A stretch of DNA of 64,000 nt, from contig JADLSH010000231.1 in NCBI GenBank assembly GCA_016169945.1, positions 1,612,001-1,676,000 of the forward strand, in the 5' to 3' direction. This stretch comes from Trachythela sp. YZ-2020. Its lineage: Eukaryota > Cnidaria > Anthozoa > Malacalcyonacea > Clavulariidae. The notes below the pieces were generated by a model that searched no databases, was not told the origin of the DNA, and worked only from the letters and a program-made list of their open reading frames with translations. The position numbers and the translations under genes are program-made. This document shows, in pieces, positions 35,433-46,606 of the stretch (the stretch's first letter is position 1; every line of letters starts with the position of its first letter).

Positions 35433-36189
35433 TTTCTTGCTTTGTTCCCTGACAGCTCCTTTTATGCTAATATATTTTGTGATGTGATTTCCACATTTTG
35501 TTTATAGTTTGTGTTGATTAAATCCATCTGATTGGTTTATTTTTGACCACGTGATCACTTTTGTATTCAGTATAAAAACACATGTTTTTCCCCGACCCAT
35601 TCTACTAACTTCCAGACGAAGAAGGGCCTCGAAACGTAGAAGTTCATATTGTATTTCTAAGGATGGTTTACACAACAGTCAACCGCCGGATCTTTGCTAC
35701 ACTCTACCCACACTGGCACCGCACGTTCGAGATATTTTAGTATAAGCTCTGCATAAAACAGAAAGATGACATGGGAATGTTAATCGACCACAAAAAGTAC
35801 AAGGTTAAGTTCTGAAAGGAGAACAACATACCAGTGCAACCCTAACCTTCAATGTCTTTCCCATATCTCAAAATCGAGATCAGGCTAAACATTTCTGATA
35901 TTCAGTAGAGTTTGCGACTCTATTTAATAGGCCAATTATGCACACTCTCTGACTTTGAACATCAATTATATTTCTGGAATATTCTTAAAATAGATTTATA
36001 ATAGGCCAATTATGCACACTCTCTGACTTTGAACATCAATTATATTTCTAGAATATTCTTAAAATACATTTATAATAGAAGAATAGAATCCATCAGTTCG
36101 AAATATATAGAGTTGCGTTATATTTTTAGATATATATTTAGATTAGATAGATATGTTAGATAGATTTTCAACTGATATATAGCATTGTA

Positions 36190-36480
36190 TTATTGTGTCT
36201 CAGATTCGATGAAAAGGTGCGACGAAAGCCGTGTGACGTGTCTATTTTGGATGGGTCGGATTATTGAATTCTGTTTGGTCCGCTTGGGAATAGCAGCTTG
36301 GAACAAGAAAAAATTGGAGAAGTCAGGTAATGCTATGTATTCTGTTAATTGAACACATGCGAAATTTTTTCGCTTCGAACCAGACGGCGTAAGCAAAACT
36401 AAGCCAAGGCCAGCTGCTAGAAGTGTAAACACGGCTAAAGATAACTGTATGGATGATGTGAGAATTATAAGGTTGATCAT
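36190..36480 (-). CDS. Possible small secreted-type open frame downstream of GPCR A
   Basis: This 96-codon frame begins with a hydrophobic stretch (IQLSLAVFTLLAAGLGLVLL), like a signal peptide. The duplicated segment has a related frame (57,354-57,600), but its start codon is ACG, and indels put the middle in a different frame. That argues against a conserved protein. It is more likely 3' flanking DNA of the GPCR. Confidence 0.2.
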   Translation of the reverse strand: MINLIILTSSIQLSLAVFTLLAAGLGLVLLTPSGSKRKNFACVQLTEYIALPDFSNFFLFQAAIPKRTKQNSIIRPIQNRHVTRLSSHLFIESETQ

Positions 36481-36546
36481 GCGCGCACTAGTAGAAAATA
36501 GATTTGATTATTAAAAAGTTATATAAGTCATTGTTGAGGAAGTAAA

Positions 36547-37542
36547 CTAAGTAGGCGAGGAGACTGTACGACTGTATGCACCCACACTATACGACCTATC
36601 AACAGTGCCCTGATTTTTCAGGCCAAAAATGGAGAAAAACAAGTTTTTATACTCCTGTCGTATCTTTCTGTTCGTGACGTTGTAAACAATCACGTTCAAA
36701 AAACTGTTCAGATAACCCAAGACCAGTGAGCCAAAATCAATGGCGCGTGGGACATGGGCACCAGAGAAAACCTGGAGTAACATTATAAGTGCAAATGGCG
36801 ACCAACAAAGTAAAAAGACAACAATTAATGTGACAATCGTTCTTGTTAGGCGTTTCTTATTTGGACGCCTTACCTGAACGCCTGAATCAGATGTAGTATT
36901 CAACGTTCTTGCTGTTGACGACATTGTTGTTGCTCTTGTTACATTTCTACAACTCTCTTCATGAAAACGTATTATCTTTACATAGCAATAACTCATGACT
37001 GATAAAGGTCCTAGTAAACAAGCTGAAATCATAAATATAGAATACGATTTGCTCGTCGTCCATTCAACAGAACAGTAACTTTGTCCAGGGTCGTATTCAA
37101 AGTTTCCCCAACCAAAAAACGGCGGTAATGACAGGGCGATAGTTATACCCCATGTTATACATACATACAGCGCACATTTCCGTTTTCTGTAGGTATTCTC
37201 GTATGAAGTCCAATGAACTACAGCATGATAGCGATTTATACTGATCATAGACAATGCCATACACGAGGCGACGAAAGTGAGCAAAGTTATAAAGCCAGAT
37301 ATGATACAAAATGTCTTCCCGAGTATCCAATTTTCCGCAATCACTGTCACAATAGTTATAGGCAGATTTACGACGGCTACTAATAAATCAGCAGCTGCTA
37401 GGTTTAATATAAATATATTTCCTTTCGTTTGAAGAGTTCGTACTTTGACGACGATGTAGAACAGCATGACATTGCCAAATAAAGCCCCGATAAATACACA
37501 CACTAGGCAGGTAGCTTCCACAATCGTCCAGGCTGAAGCCAT
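36547..37542 (-). CDS. Class A GPCR, melatonin-receptor-like (copy A)
   Basis: An intact single-exon protein of 331 aa when started at MASAWTIVEAT, the start shared with copy B. The frame is open for 58 more codons upstream, but that extension is absent in copy B. Seven hydrophobic segments are visible. TM1 has GN at 23-24 and TM2 has LAAADLL with Asp52. Cys79 and Cys157 can form the usual disulfide. NRY (103-105) replaces DRY, CWSPF is at 246-250, and NSFLNVIVY (279-287) has Val in place of the NPxxY Pro. NRY and the EYDPGQSYC loop are reminiscent of melatonin receptors. There is no Lys in TM7 at the retinal site, so it is not an opsin. Ligand unknown. Coupling to a G protein at the plasma membrane is inferred from the family. 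Confidence 0.9.
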   Translation of the reverse strand: MASAWTIVEATCLVCVFIGALFGNVMLFYIVVKVRTLQTKGNIFILNLAAADLLVAVVNLPITIVTVIAENWILGKTFCIISGFITLLTFVASCMALSMISINRYHAVVHWTSYENTYRKRKCALYVCITWGITIALSLPPFFGWGNFEYDPGQSYCSVEWTTSKSYSIFMISACLLGPLSVMSYCYVKIIRFHEESCRNVTRATTMSSTARTLNTTSDSGVQVRRPNKKRLTRTIVTLIVVFLLCWSPFALIMLLQVFSGAHVPRAIDFGSLVLGYLNSFLNVIVYNVTNRKIRQEYKNLFFSIFGLKNQGTVDRSYSVGAYSRTVSSPT

Positions 37543-37804
37543 GTAAGATATGTTATAAGACAATTGTATTAATGTAATGCGGCGAGAGCATATGATCAGA
37601 TAATATTTAAAACTCCAGACACGAGTATATTGTCCAAATAACTTGAAGCCGGAAGTTAAAATAGACCAATATTTGCCTTTTTTTCTTTCGTGACCTTTGT
37701 TTCGGAGGCGTGTCATCGAGTAGTCACCGCGTAGGTGTTAAATTCTTTAATAATCATTCAGGAGCAAGCTGTTTATTTTGTATGTGAAATGTTTAGCCTG
37801 CGTA

Positions 37805-38003
37805 ACTGGCGGTTTTAACTTGTTGGGGTGGAGGCGAAAGCAGTCGAGGCGAGGGCATTTGAGGCACAGACACAGAATATTGGAGAGGTGAGGTAAAGGA
37901 AATCGCCTGCGTTTCCTCCTTTCTCTTGCCTCACCTCCCTAATTTTCCCTTGCCCGTGCCTCAACTGCCTTCGCTTAACCCCCAACCCCTTAAAACCGGC
38001 AGC
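37805..38003. repeat. Imperfect inverted repeat upstream of GPCR A
   Basis: CTGGCGGTTTTAA ... GAGGCGAAAGCAGTCGAGGC on the left faces GCCTCAACTGCCTTCGC ... TTAAAACCGGCAG on the right. The same structure lies upstream of GPCR B (about 58,928-59,142). It is probably an old MITE present before the duplication, in the putative promoter region of the receptor. Confidence 0.75.
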
Positions 38004-38135
38004 TAAGATCGCTTCAATTCAACCACCTGCAATCATATCTCAACAAATCTGATCAGGGCCGTCCTTATGAATTTTTACAGGGGGAGATTTCAATCGACTG
38101 ACAGACAAACCTGTATCGACTATATCCTATCGAGT

Positions 38136-40076
38136 TAGCCATCATTCCTAATAGATAGTTAGTATAAATATTTTGTGACCCCAGGGTCGTTGTCATTCTC
38201 AAAACAATGTCAAGCTGATTATTTTTACGCGTACCTCTTTTGAGCAACGTGAAAACTTTACTGCGACGTTAAAAGTGTTGTTTACATTTGGCTTATTATG
38301 ATGCACTTAAAAGAATATTTAAACTCATCTGAATTATGAAAGTGATCTATAGCACACACGCATCGTTTTGGGGGAACTTAGCTTGTAAGGTAATTAGAAA
38401 GGGCTTCAAACATTTATTTCCGTAATAAAACTGTAAACTGTTTAACGCTCGTTCTTGGGCTGAAATTAAAGTCGTGACTTCGAATTTGCCGCTTTGTACA
38501 TCTTAAATCTTCTAGTAATGGAGTAATGACTTCCAATTGACTGATAATGATTGAATGGCCTCTGCTGGAGTATAAAGAATTATTCAATGATCACGAACTA
38601 CAGCTTAAAGTTCGTCGAGTAGCACAAATCTTCAACTATGCATACCTTTCTTGTTGCATGTATTGGTATACTGAAATGATATACGCCACCTGCAACGGTA
38701 TTGTTGTGAATATTGTCTGAATTTTGAATCAATTATGGGTTAATTTATACACATTCGTGCGATAAATTTGTTCGTCAATATAGGTTGTATCACCATGCCA
38801 GCAGGCATGTTGTATCAATCATGCACCCTGCTGGCAGGGTGCATGATTGTGTATCCTTAACAATAAACATTGAGGCGTTGAAAGAGTAAACAGTGACGTT
38901 GTCGGCTCGTGCAAGTGACGTCACAACTCGTAAATGTTTGCTTTCTGCCATTTTAGGTGACAAATACCACCATTTCTTTTGGGGCCAATTCAAACTTTAA
39001 AATGAAATCCAACATGGCTGACATTAAACGTACGACAACATTCCTTAATAACTCGAATTCTAGAACAACAAACTATACACCAAAATACTCTGGCCTTAAG
39101 ACTCTCGGTATTTAGCAAGATATAAGAGAAAACATCACTTAGATGAAATCGACGATAATGCCACACAAAACAGCAGAGTATTTTACATGACTTAATATTC
39201 TCCTGTGACTGCAAGAGTCGAATAGGAAATGAGTGTCGTCTCAAGTATATGGTTTATATAATAAGATGTCATGCTTATAGTCATTTGATCCTTCCAAAAC
39301 ATTTATACTATATTTATAGTCAATTTAAGACATCTGCCACACAGTAGACAAAGTATATCGTACGTACACAAGATACAACTGTTCAAGCAGATTACATGAA
39401 GAATAAATACAAGAGGTTTATTAAGAAGTTAAGAGCAAACAAAATGCGAGTTGGATGAGCACGCAAGTGCTTTAAATTAAAAAAAATACTGGAAACGATT
39501 GTGGACCTATCGAACTGCAGCGAGCCAAGTTTACTAACCCAAAAATCGAATGATTATTCAAGTACGGTAGTGTTGTATTTCGGCCCACATCACGTTGACA
39601 ACCATGTGCATGCGCACGTGAACTTAATTATTGCATCAAATAAAATTCCATCACCCGAATAATTAACACAGATGTTTTTTGAAAACGTTGAACCAGAGAC
39701 GAACAGTGACTACTGTACGCTGTCCTTCCATACATCAAAGGCCTCACAGCGCCATTAAAACGAATCCTTAAACCATATAACATCCGGATTACAACTGAAC
39801 CTATCCCCACATTACAACATGGTATGCGACAATTTTGATCACGTGATGATACGCCGATCACGTGATCAATCAATATCAATCAATCAATCAATAATTTCAA
39901 TTTATCCACGTTACACTTAGGAGCAAAAGCTCGTTAAAACGCGCACGTGCCAAAACATGAGGTAGAACTGCCGAACACGTCTAGAGTAGTACGGCAGAAG
40001 TACGGAGTCGAAGAGTTTTAGGAAGAGACGATTTAGCTAAGTTTTGTGTTGTATTATTGTAAGCTAAGGGAAGTAT
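38136..40076. other. Unassigned interval; palindrome and possible retroelement 5' region
   Basis: No convincing gene. A near-perfect palindrome (15-bp arms, 2-nt spacer, AATCATGCACCCTGC and its complement) lies at 38,817-38,848. A (TCAA)n tract at 39,867-39,890 may be a LINE tail. The last 150 bp may belong, with 62,560-62,816, to the leader of the gag-encoding retroelement into which the THAP transposon inserted. Confidence 0.4.
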
Positions 40077-40078
40077 TA

Positions 40079-40290
40079 AAGGGGCACTCCACCCCCAGAA
40101 CAATTGCCGCTCAAATGAAACCCCTATATGAGCCTACTTTGGAATGAATGTTCCTTTGCCTCAATAATTTTTTCGTTTGCGAGAAATTTAACTTTGTTTC
40201 ACTGATTCCTCGTACATTTTTGCCGCCATGTTTGTTGAATCGCGGGCGAATGCGGTCGTTCCTATGAGTGCTGTGACGTAAGTGTGGGAC
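40079..40290 (+). repeat. Left terminal inverted repeat of the THAP transposon
   Basis: It pairs with 62,351-62,557 in inverted orientation at high identity. CAATTGCCGCTCA, ATTCATTCCAAAG-type words and TGACGTAAGTGTGGGA are shared. Confidence 0.92.
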
Positions 40291-40388
40291 AGCAGAACTT
40301 GCATAATCATATCAGATTGCTTCGAGTATTTGCATAGTCACTCTTACACAAGCTTTTTAGTTTTCTTTTAAATATTTTTCAACTGGAG

Positions 40389-40748
40389 ATGCCTCATTGC
40401 ATGGTTCCAGAGTGTACAAACTACTCACGGAAAACTGTGGGAATCAGCTACCACAGAGTTCCAATGGGAAAAGGTTTGCGACAAGCGTAGTTGGCGAAAA
40501 TCCGCAGAATAAACCCACGCGATTTAAATAATTCATGTGTTTGCTCGGCGCATTTTACACCTGACTGCTTCGAAACGACGCTAGATCTTGTGCCTGGCTA
40601 CCGACAAAGGGCTAAGCTAAAACCAGATGCGGTGCAATCTATATTTCCGCGGACTAAGCCAGAGAAACCAAGAACCACAGGGCGAAGAAGAAATCAAATC
40701 CGCTCTGAACAGGCCAGACAAGAGGTATTAATGAAGCTGTATGATTAA
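40389..40748 (+). pseudogene. THAP DNA-binding domain of the transposase
   Basis: From the ATG at 40,389 the frame reads MPHCMVPECTNYSRKT, a short gap, YHRVP, KIRRINPRDLNNSCVCSAHF and GYRQRAKLKPDAVQSIFP. It is a C2CH THAP zinc finger: Cys-x4-Cys near the start, Cys-x2-His in CSAHF, and the C-terminal AVQSIF-type motif. A TAG at 40,488-40,490 replaces what is usually Trp (QAW), so this copy is interrupted. THAP domains of transposases bind the element ends. The frame ends at 40,748 in a basic region. Confidence 0.88.
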
Positions 40749-41245
40749 AAACTTGTACATTGTATGTCAATTATTTTGTAGTTTTCATATTGTAGCAGAA
40801 TTAACTTTGTAGACATTTGTACGTAAAAATATAGAAATGAAGCATTATAAACACTTCAATTATGTTTATGTTGTACATGTGTATATTTTTATTGATTTGA
40901 TATTGGGATGTTTGTACGAGTCTGACCGATAACAGTGTTTTATATATTTATATATAGTACATTTGGCATTGGGGGTAGGACAATTGTAATTTGGACCAGC
41001 GTTCAGGGCCCTATCTGCATGATTCTAGTTACTGCATAAGTACTTACCAGCCCTCATGCAAAGTGTCTTGGTCCATAGCTTGTCACTGAGATGGGCTGGT
41101 GATAAAAATAAGTTATGCGCGATTTCTGGTCAGTTTCCACATTACAATAACAAGCTGTAAATGCAACCATCATCTTGGTCCTACTTCTGACATCATTTCG
41201 GGTTAGTAATACGGAAAGTCACCCAGTATAGAAAAACAAAAAAAC

Positions 41246-42484
41246 TTGTGTATTAATGTAGAGACCCCCTGTTATAAATTCACACCCTGCACTGTATTTA
41301 GAGACTGTATATCTATTTTGTTTAAGATGGTCGAAGGCTGTATTAGTATGCCCGAAGTCACAACAGCTCATCAAAATCCCCCCATACAGCAATTGGCCAT
41401 GAACATCAATTATTTCCAGCCAATGAAGTTATTGCAACTGAATGTCAACCATGCACAATTTCAAATAATGATTTAGAAGTTATTAGTCATGTATCTGAAA
41501 ACCAATATCCTATTGATGGCATGAGAGTGAACAAAGAAATTGGCATCCAATGTGAACTGTTGGTAGATCACATTCGAAGTTTCAAGCCGATGACAAAATG
41601 TATTGCCACCCAAACTGAAATGCAACCACTTGATATACATACACATGTTCTTGTGTATGTACCAACCACTGTTCATGATGCTGATCTTGGTCTAAATGAT
41701 ATTGCACAATCTGATCAATAAGCTATGTATATAGATGCACCTTCCTTGAAGGAAAGCACGCATTCTCCTAGCACTTTTCCAGACAATTAAGTATTTGTTC
41801 AGAATATACATGCACAGTTACTGATACAGATACAGATCATGATGATCTATACATGCCTTCTGCTGAAAGCCAAACAGAAACAGAGAATGAAAGTGATTCA
41901 GAATCACAAAAAAGTCCAGTACAGCAGCAAATATTTGTAGTATTTGAAGAATATCTGGACCAGCTATTTGTCACTTGTTCCACCTGTGCAAAGCCAATAG
42001 CTGGGCAGTCTAAAAAATGTATTGGTAGCATGGTAGTTGTTGAAACAGTATGTGTTGTGGACATCAGAACAAATGGCGTTCACAACCTATGATTGGTGAG
42101 AAGATAGCAGGCAATTCGTTGCTTGCTGGGTCAATATTGTTTAGTGGTAATACATTCCAAAATGTAAACTCTTTGGCCCAGTGTTTGAATTTGGCTTTTA
42201 TTGGTAAAAGTACATTTTATGAGATGCAGATGGAGGTTCTTTTTCCTGTAGTTGACAAGGCTTGGAAAGACCACCAAGTTAATCTGCTGAAGGAAATGAA
42301 AAAATCAAGTAAGTTAGACACTTGTGGGGATGGACGGTGTGACAGCCCAGGGCACTGTGCCAAATATGGAACCTACACTGTCATGGAAGAAAATAGCAGC
42401 AAAATACTTGATTTTGAAGTTGTCCAAGTCAGAGAGGTTTCATCATCCAATGCTATGGAGGCTGAAGGATGCAACCGGGTACTT
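41246..42484 (+). pseudogene. THAP-transposon transposase, middle part (left copy)
   Basis: This is a decayed reading over several frames: CELLVDHIRSFKPMTKCIATQTEMQP, SESQKSPVQQQ, CSTCAKPIAGQSKKCIGSM, then FPVVDKAWKDHQVNLLKEMKK, CGDGRCDSPGHCAKYGTYTV and KILDFEVVQVREVSSSNAMEAEGC. This is the segment before and into the RNase H-like core of THAP transposases. At 42,484 it breaks directly into DIRS gag sequence. A second copy of 41,502-42,484 lies at 59,462-60,474. Confidence 0.8.
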
Positions 42485-43180
42485 AAGTTTGCCAAATTAA
42501 TGTCAGATTTTTTGGCAAATGGCTTCAGTTTCTGCCATATTTCCCGATTTACTCTAAGAACATACATTTGGTCACAGTTTTCCGGCCTTTGATATTTGCC
42601 TAAGATTTATTTTAGTTTGGCTATATCAAAATCGTCTGCTAGCTTAGAATTAATTATGTTAGCCAGATGTTCCGAAATTGGAGGGCCAGTTTGCTCTTTA
42701 GCGGACAAATTTTGAGCTATATCGGAAAGGAGATATATCAAGCGAGATCATCAATCTCAACAGTGAAATCCGGCACTCCGAACAAACTCAGCGTGTCGTC
42801 ACATTGTTGGTGCTCTACCTCGTGAGCTGAGGTTCTACGCACGCTTCAATATATATCCTTTTCAGTACTTTTCAGATTTCCAATTGACCGGTCATTGCCG
42901 TCAGAAATGTGCCCAGACTTTGGGGCGGATTTGGCTCTCTTTGGAGCTGATTGTTCGTCGTTTCCGGCTTCGTCTAAATTTATGTTCTCAACAACACGAG
43001 GCTGCAACTCAGCGGCAGCGGCCTGCCGTTCGTCGAAAATCAGTTCAAGGAACGTATTAGTCTTATTAGGAGAGCACCGCGATTAATTGTGCCTCGGTAT
43101 TTGCGGCTGAAAGATGCGTATTGCACTCATCAGGCAAAGCCTCGTGCTCGACGGTTGATAAAGTGGATTTGCTAGACATA
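42485..43180 (-). pseudogene. DIRS gag fragment (copy B of the duplicated segment)
   Basis: On the minus strand it starts at 43,180 with MSSKSTLSTVEHEALPDECN and runs through a Ser/Glu-rich N-terminus. It then reaches EIWQKLKPFAKKSDINLANL, where it is cut off against the transposase. It preserves the gag N-terminus that is deleted in copy A. The DIRS 5' terminal region and the 20-bp satellite follow to 43,567. Confidence 0.78.
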
Positions 43181-43411
43181 ATTAAGAAATTTTACATAAA
43201 AACAATACAAATTCTAACAAAGAACGATACTGGTACAAATAACTTATCTGTAGTAGTTCAATTGCATATTTCTTCTGGCTTCTGATCAAGTGTTGTCTTC
43301 TGGATATAATTGACTTACTCTCACAACAAGACGTATACAACTGACTATCTCGCGCATGCGTATGCTCTCTCGTACAACTCTGACACGACCATAGCTGATG
43401 ACGTGGTAAAA

Positions 43412-43567
43412 TTCTGAGTTATAAGTCAAAATTCTGAGTTATAAGTCGAAATTCTGAGTTATAATTCAAAATTCTGAGTTATAAGTCAAAATTCTGAGTT
43501 ATAAGTCGAAATTCTGAGTTATAAGTCGAAATTCTGTGTTGTAAGTCAAAATTTTGAGTTAAGGCAA
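43412..43567 (+). repeat. 20-bp satellite array (copy B)
   Basis: About seven copies of the AAGTCAAAATTCTGAGTTAT unit, colinear with 33,803-33,893 of copy A but longer. Confidence 0.9.
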
Positions 43568-43602
43568 AAGTTTCAGTTTTAATAGACCACTTACCTTATA
43601 GC

Positions 43603-46540
43603 GATGCCCGCCAGAGGAGGTATCGTCAGTATACCGTGATGCATTGCGGTTTTAGTACATATTATCAATTCGCCGGAGCTCGCTCGCTCACTTTTCGGTT
43701 GGCCGTCGCAGTGCAAACATAAACACCGAACGAAGCGAAATGGTGAAATTTCCAACTTTTGCCACAAGAAAACTTTGATTTTAGGACCATATTGACTTCT
43801 TATTGTTCATGTCCGCTGTGAAACGACGTTTAGTGGTAATTTTAAGCCATTTTGCGTAGAATTTAAATGGTTCAAGCTTTCGAAGAGTCATGATTAATTT
43901 GGGCGTTTCGTATAAATGCATTTTTGCCTTGCGTAAAAGTCCAGAAAATATGATATTAAACACATTTCGGGTATTGTTCTCAAGGTAAGGCAGTTAAATT
44001 TTTACTGGTAATATAAAACATTACAGACAAAATTTCCCATCTGGCATGCCACATTTTAGTACATTGACGTTGTATGAATATGTTGGTGTATGTCATGTTC
44101 TGTTTCAGCAATTTCTAATTGCTTTTACAATCATCAGACAAACGATATCTTCTGTGTTCGGACTGGTTAAATGTCAGTAAATAAGGGAATAAGGCATATA
44201 ATAAAGTCACAGGTAAAATATTACTTTATATGCCAAGGTTAAAATACAACTGTACTAAACTACTACACCATTGTATTATTGTATTTCAAAATTGAGAGTG
44301 ATATTCAGGTTGTTACTCTACATAGATAAATGTATTCTACCACGTATGTTAATGATAGAATTGTTTTTACTTTTAGAAAGAAATATCGTAGAAATGTGTT
44401 CCTAATGGCAATCTGACATACTGGCTACCGCAATATCAGTATTGTAACTAGATGCTTAAAGTTCATCCATTGCTGTCCTGCTTACAAAACCTTTGACTGG
44501 CATACCACCACCTTCGATGATTCACGTTGCATGGAGAAATTGGTTTACTGTCATTACTCTTATGCAGATTAATCAACATCTTTGGTTACTTAACTTGACA
44601 AACTCATCCCCAGCCAAAATAAACCTCTATTTTAACAACTTGAAAAGCTGATAAGGAATTCCATCTCAGCTAGGAGATGAAATCTCACTTCAATAGAACA
44701 AAAAATTAAACCTTAAACTACAATCCAATAGCTATTAAGTGTCTTATATTGTGTTACATATGGTGGTCAACTTCAAAATGTATTCACCATTTTGTGAGCG
44801 GCAAATAATGGTCTTTCCTTTTAGACTTGGCCACCATATGCTGCACTACCACACTTAATGAATGCACCTATATATTATATACATACAATAATAACAGGTT
44901 ACTATTTAATTATTTATCTATTGTGTTAGAAATAATCAAAGTACAAAATGGTGCAATTGAAATCTAAAAATTATATCACAGAAGCAAATATATCATTCTG
45001 AAAGTACTACTTTATTCAAATTATCAATATGCCAACATATATGTAAAATACAGGTTTCAAAATGTTCCCGAAAATCATAATTGGATTGATGATACCTTTG
45101 CATGCCAATCTCACTAGCTTTGCCAGCCAAGAATAATCTTGTTCCAAAATTGTGGTATTTATGTAAGATCTCACTTTCTCAAAAGATTTCTAGATCTATT
45201 TTTTCCTGAGAGTCGACAACTCTACTTAAGTCAAATCAATTGCTTCAATTGAGCATGGCACTCTGAGTCAATGACTGGACTTGTTGCAACACTGAGGATT
45301 GTAATAGGTGCATAAAGCAGGCAAGTGATAAAGCAGGTCAGTTTGTGAACCTGGGTCAGCTGTATCTCTATCTCCATGGTTCAATGCTATTTATACAAAA
45401 AGTTAAGGATTGTTATGAAATGGCTCTATTTTGTATACTACATAGTATGTTAATAGTATCATAATCATCCAAAGGTGGTGTAGCAAATGAGACTCAGTCC
45501 ATGAACTTGACCATAACATGTCATTCCCATTGGCACTTTCCCTAGAATATGTAATATAAAAGTTAGAACATGGAGAAAATAATTCACTGCATGTCACTGT
45601 ATTTTTTACTTGGAACCAAACACAGCTGAAATCTCACTTTTTCTGACTCAGAAAAGCAGGTTGAGGAAGGTCTGGCCATATTTCCCAAGGCTAAGAAAAA
45701 ACTGAAACTTGCTCAGTTATTAAAGGTCAATCATGCATGGATGATTATCACACCTACTGTGTACCATTAATAATAATTAATCTGAAATTTATGGTCATTT
45801 TGGAAAAGTATATACAAAGTAATATCTAATAAGACAGTGGAGTTAATCTTACAAATTTGTTGTTTATTTTTGTGGCGCTATATGAATATGGAATAAAAGA
45901 CCATCCAAAGCCTTTAGCCTTCTGACTTGAAGCCCATTTTAAAATGCCCCAATCATGTGGCATCTTCCCGCCACATGCGCCATTACCGACAGAACATAGC
46001 CAAAACACCCGATATTCAAACAGAAATATCTCGCTTATTTCAGGAGTTAATTTGGGTTTTTTGATATTAGTAAAAAGGAAAACCTTCCCTGATTTCAGTG
46101 ATGTGATTTTCATTGAGGTTTCTCTTGAATTACCCATTTAATCTCCTACATGTTTACATGCCATTTTCGAGGCTTGCGTGCAGACCCAACACAAGGGTAA
46201 ATATAATGCGTGATTGGGATATCTAAAGCGTGATACATCAACTAAACAAGTCAAAAATCGTTGAAATACATTCACATATAAAACAGTTATAAAAAATAGA
46301 TAAAAAAATTCGACATTTTGGGGGCGAAAAATCGCAATATAAATAACCAATATTTTAGAATATAGCAAAGATACCCAATTTTCGGTTTTAGGAGTTAATT
46401 CGTGTTTTAAAGGACCAACAGAAAGAATAACTCTTCCTGAATTCGATTCTGTGACTTTTTTCTACTTTTGAAATTGATAAATATAATTATCTCCTGCATA
46501 TAAGCAGCTGGGAAATTTGTTACGCATGCGCTAGTCTGGC
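43603..46540. other. 5' non-coding part of the AGACCAC element
   Basis: No protein-coding signal is seen over 2.9 kb. The outermost 50 bp continue the terminal repeat. Stretches 45,990-46,160 and 46,370-46,510 share words (AGGAGTTAATT, AACTCTTCCTGA / AACCTTCCCTGA, ATCTCCT), an imperfect repeat just upstream of the gene that may hold binding sites. Confidence 0.5.
46190..46350 (+). repeat. Subterminal direct repeat, upstream copy
   Basis: AAGGGTAAATATAATGCGTG, CTAAAGCGTGATACAT and AAAAATCGTTGAAATA recur in the same order and orientation at 52,315-52,460 near the other end of the 9 kb unit. Confidence 0.7.
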
Positions 46541-46606
46541 TTGCGTGGAGACCACGCAATTATTTTCGCGCGCGGTGGCGGGGCCTTTAAATTCGTAAAC
46601 AAAAAC

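Larger units (their letters stand above)
33250..38135. repeat. Segmental duplication, copy A
   Basis: This stretch is colinear and highly similar to 42,485-43,583 plus 55,400-59,284. It covers part of the DIRS gag, the 20-bp satellite, about 2.5 kb of non-coding DNA, the GPCR gene and an inverted repeat. Copy A carries a SINE that copy B lacks, and copy B carries an 11.8 kb transposon that copy A lacks. Since one boundary lies inside the DIRS gag and only copy A is joined to the rest of that element, copy A is the likely source. Confidence 0.9.

Noticed and set aside
37097..37330. Alternative 77-codon frames on the GPCR antisense or shifted frame (also 58,213-58,446)
   Set aside because: They are shadows of the conserved GPCR coding sequence and are conserved only because the main frame is.
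36547..37542. An opsin
   Set aside because: TM7 has Tyr where opsins carry the retinal-binding Lys, and the surrounding motifs fit melatonin-like receptors better.
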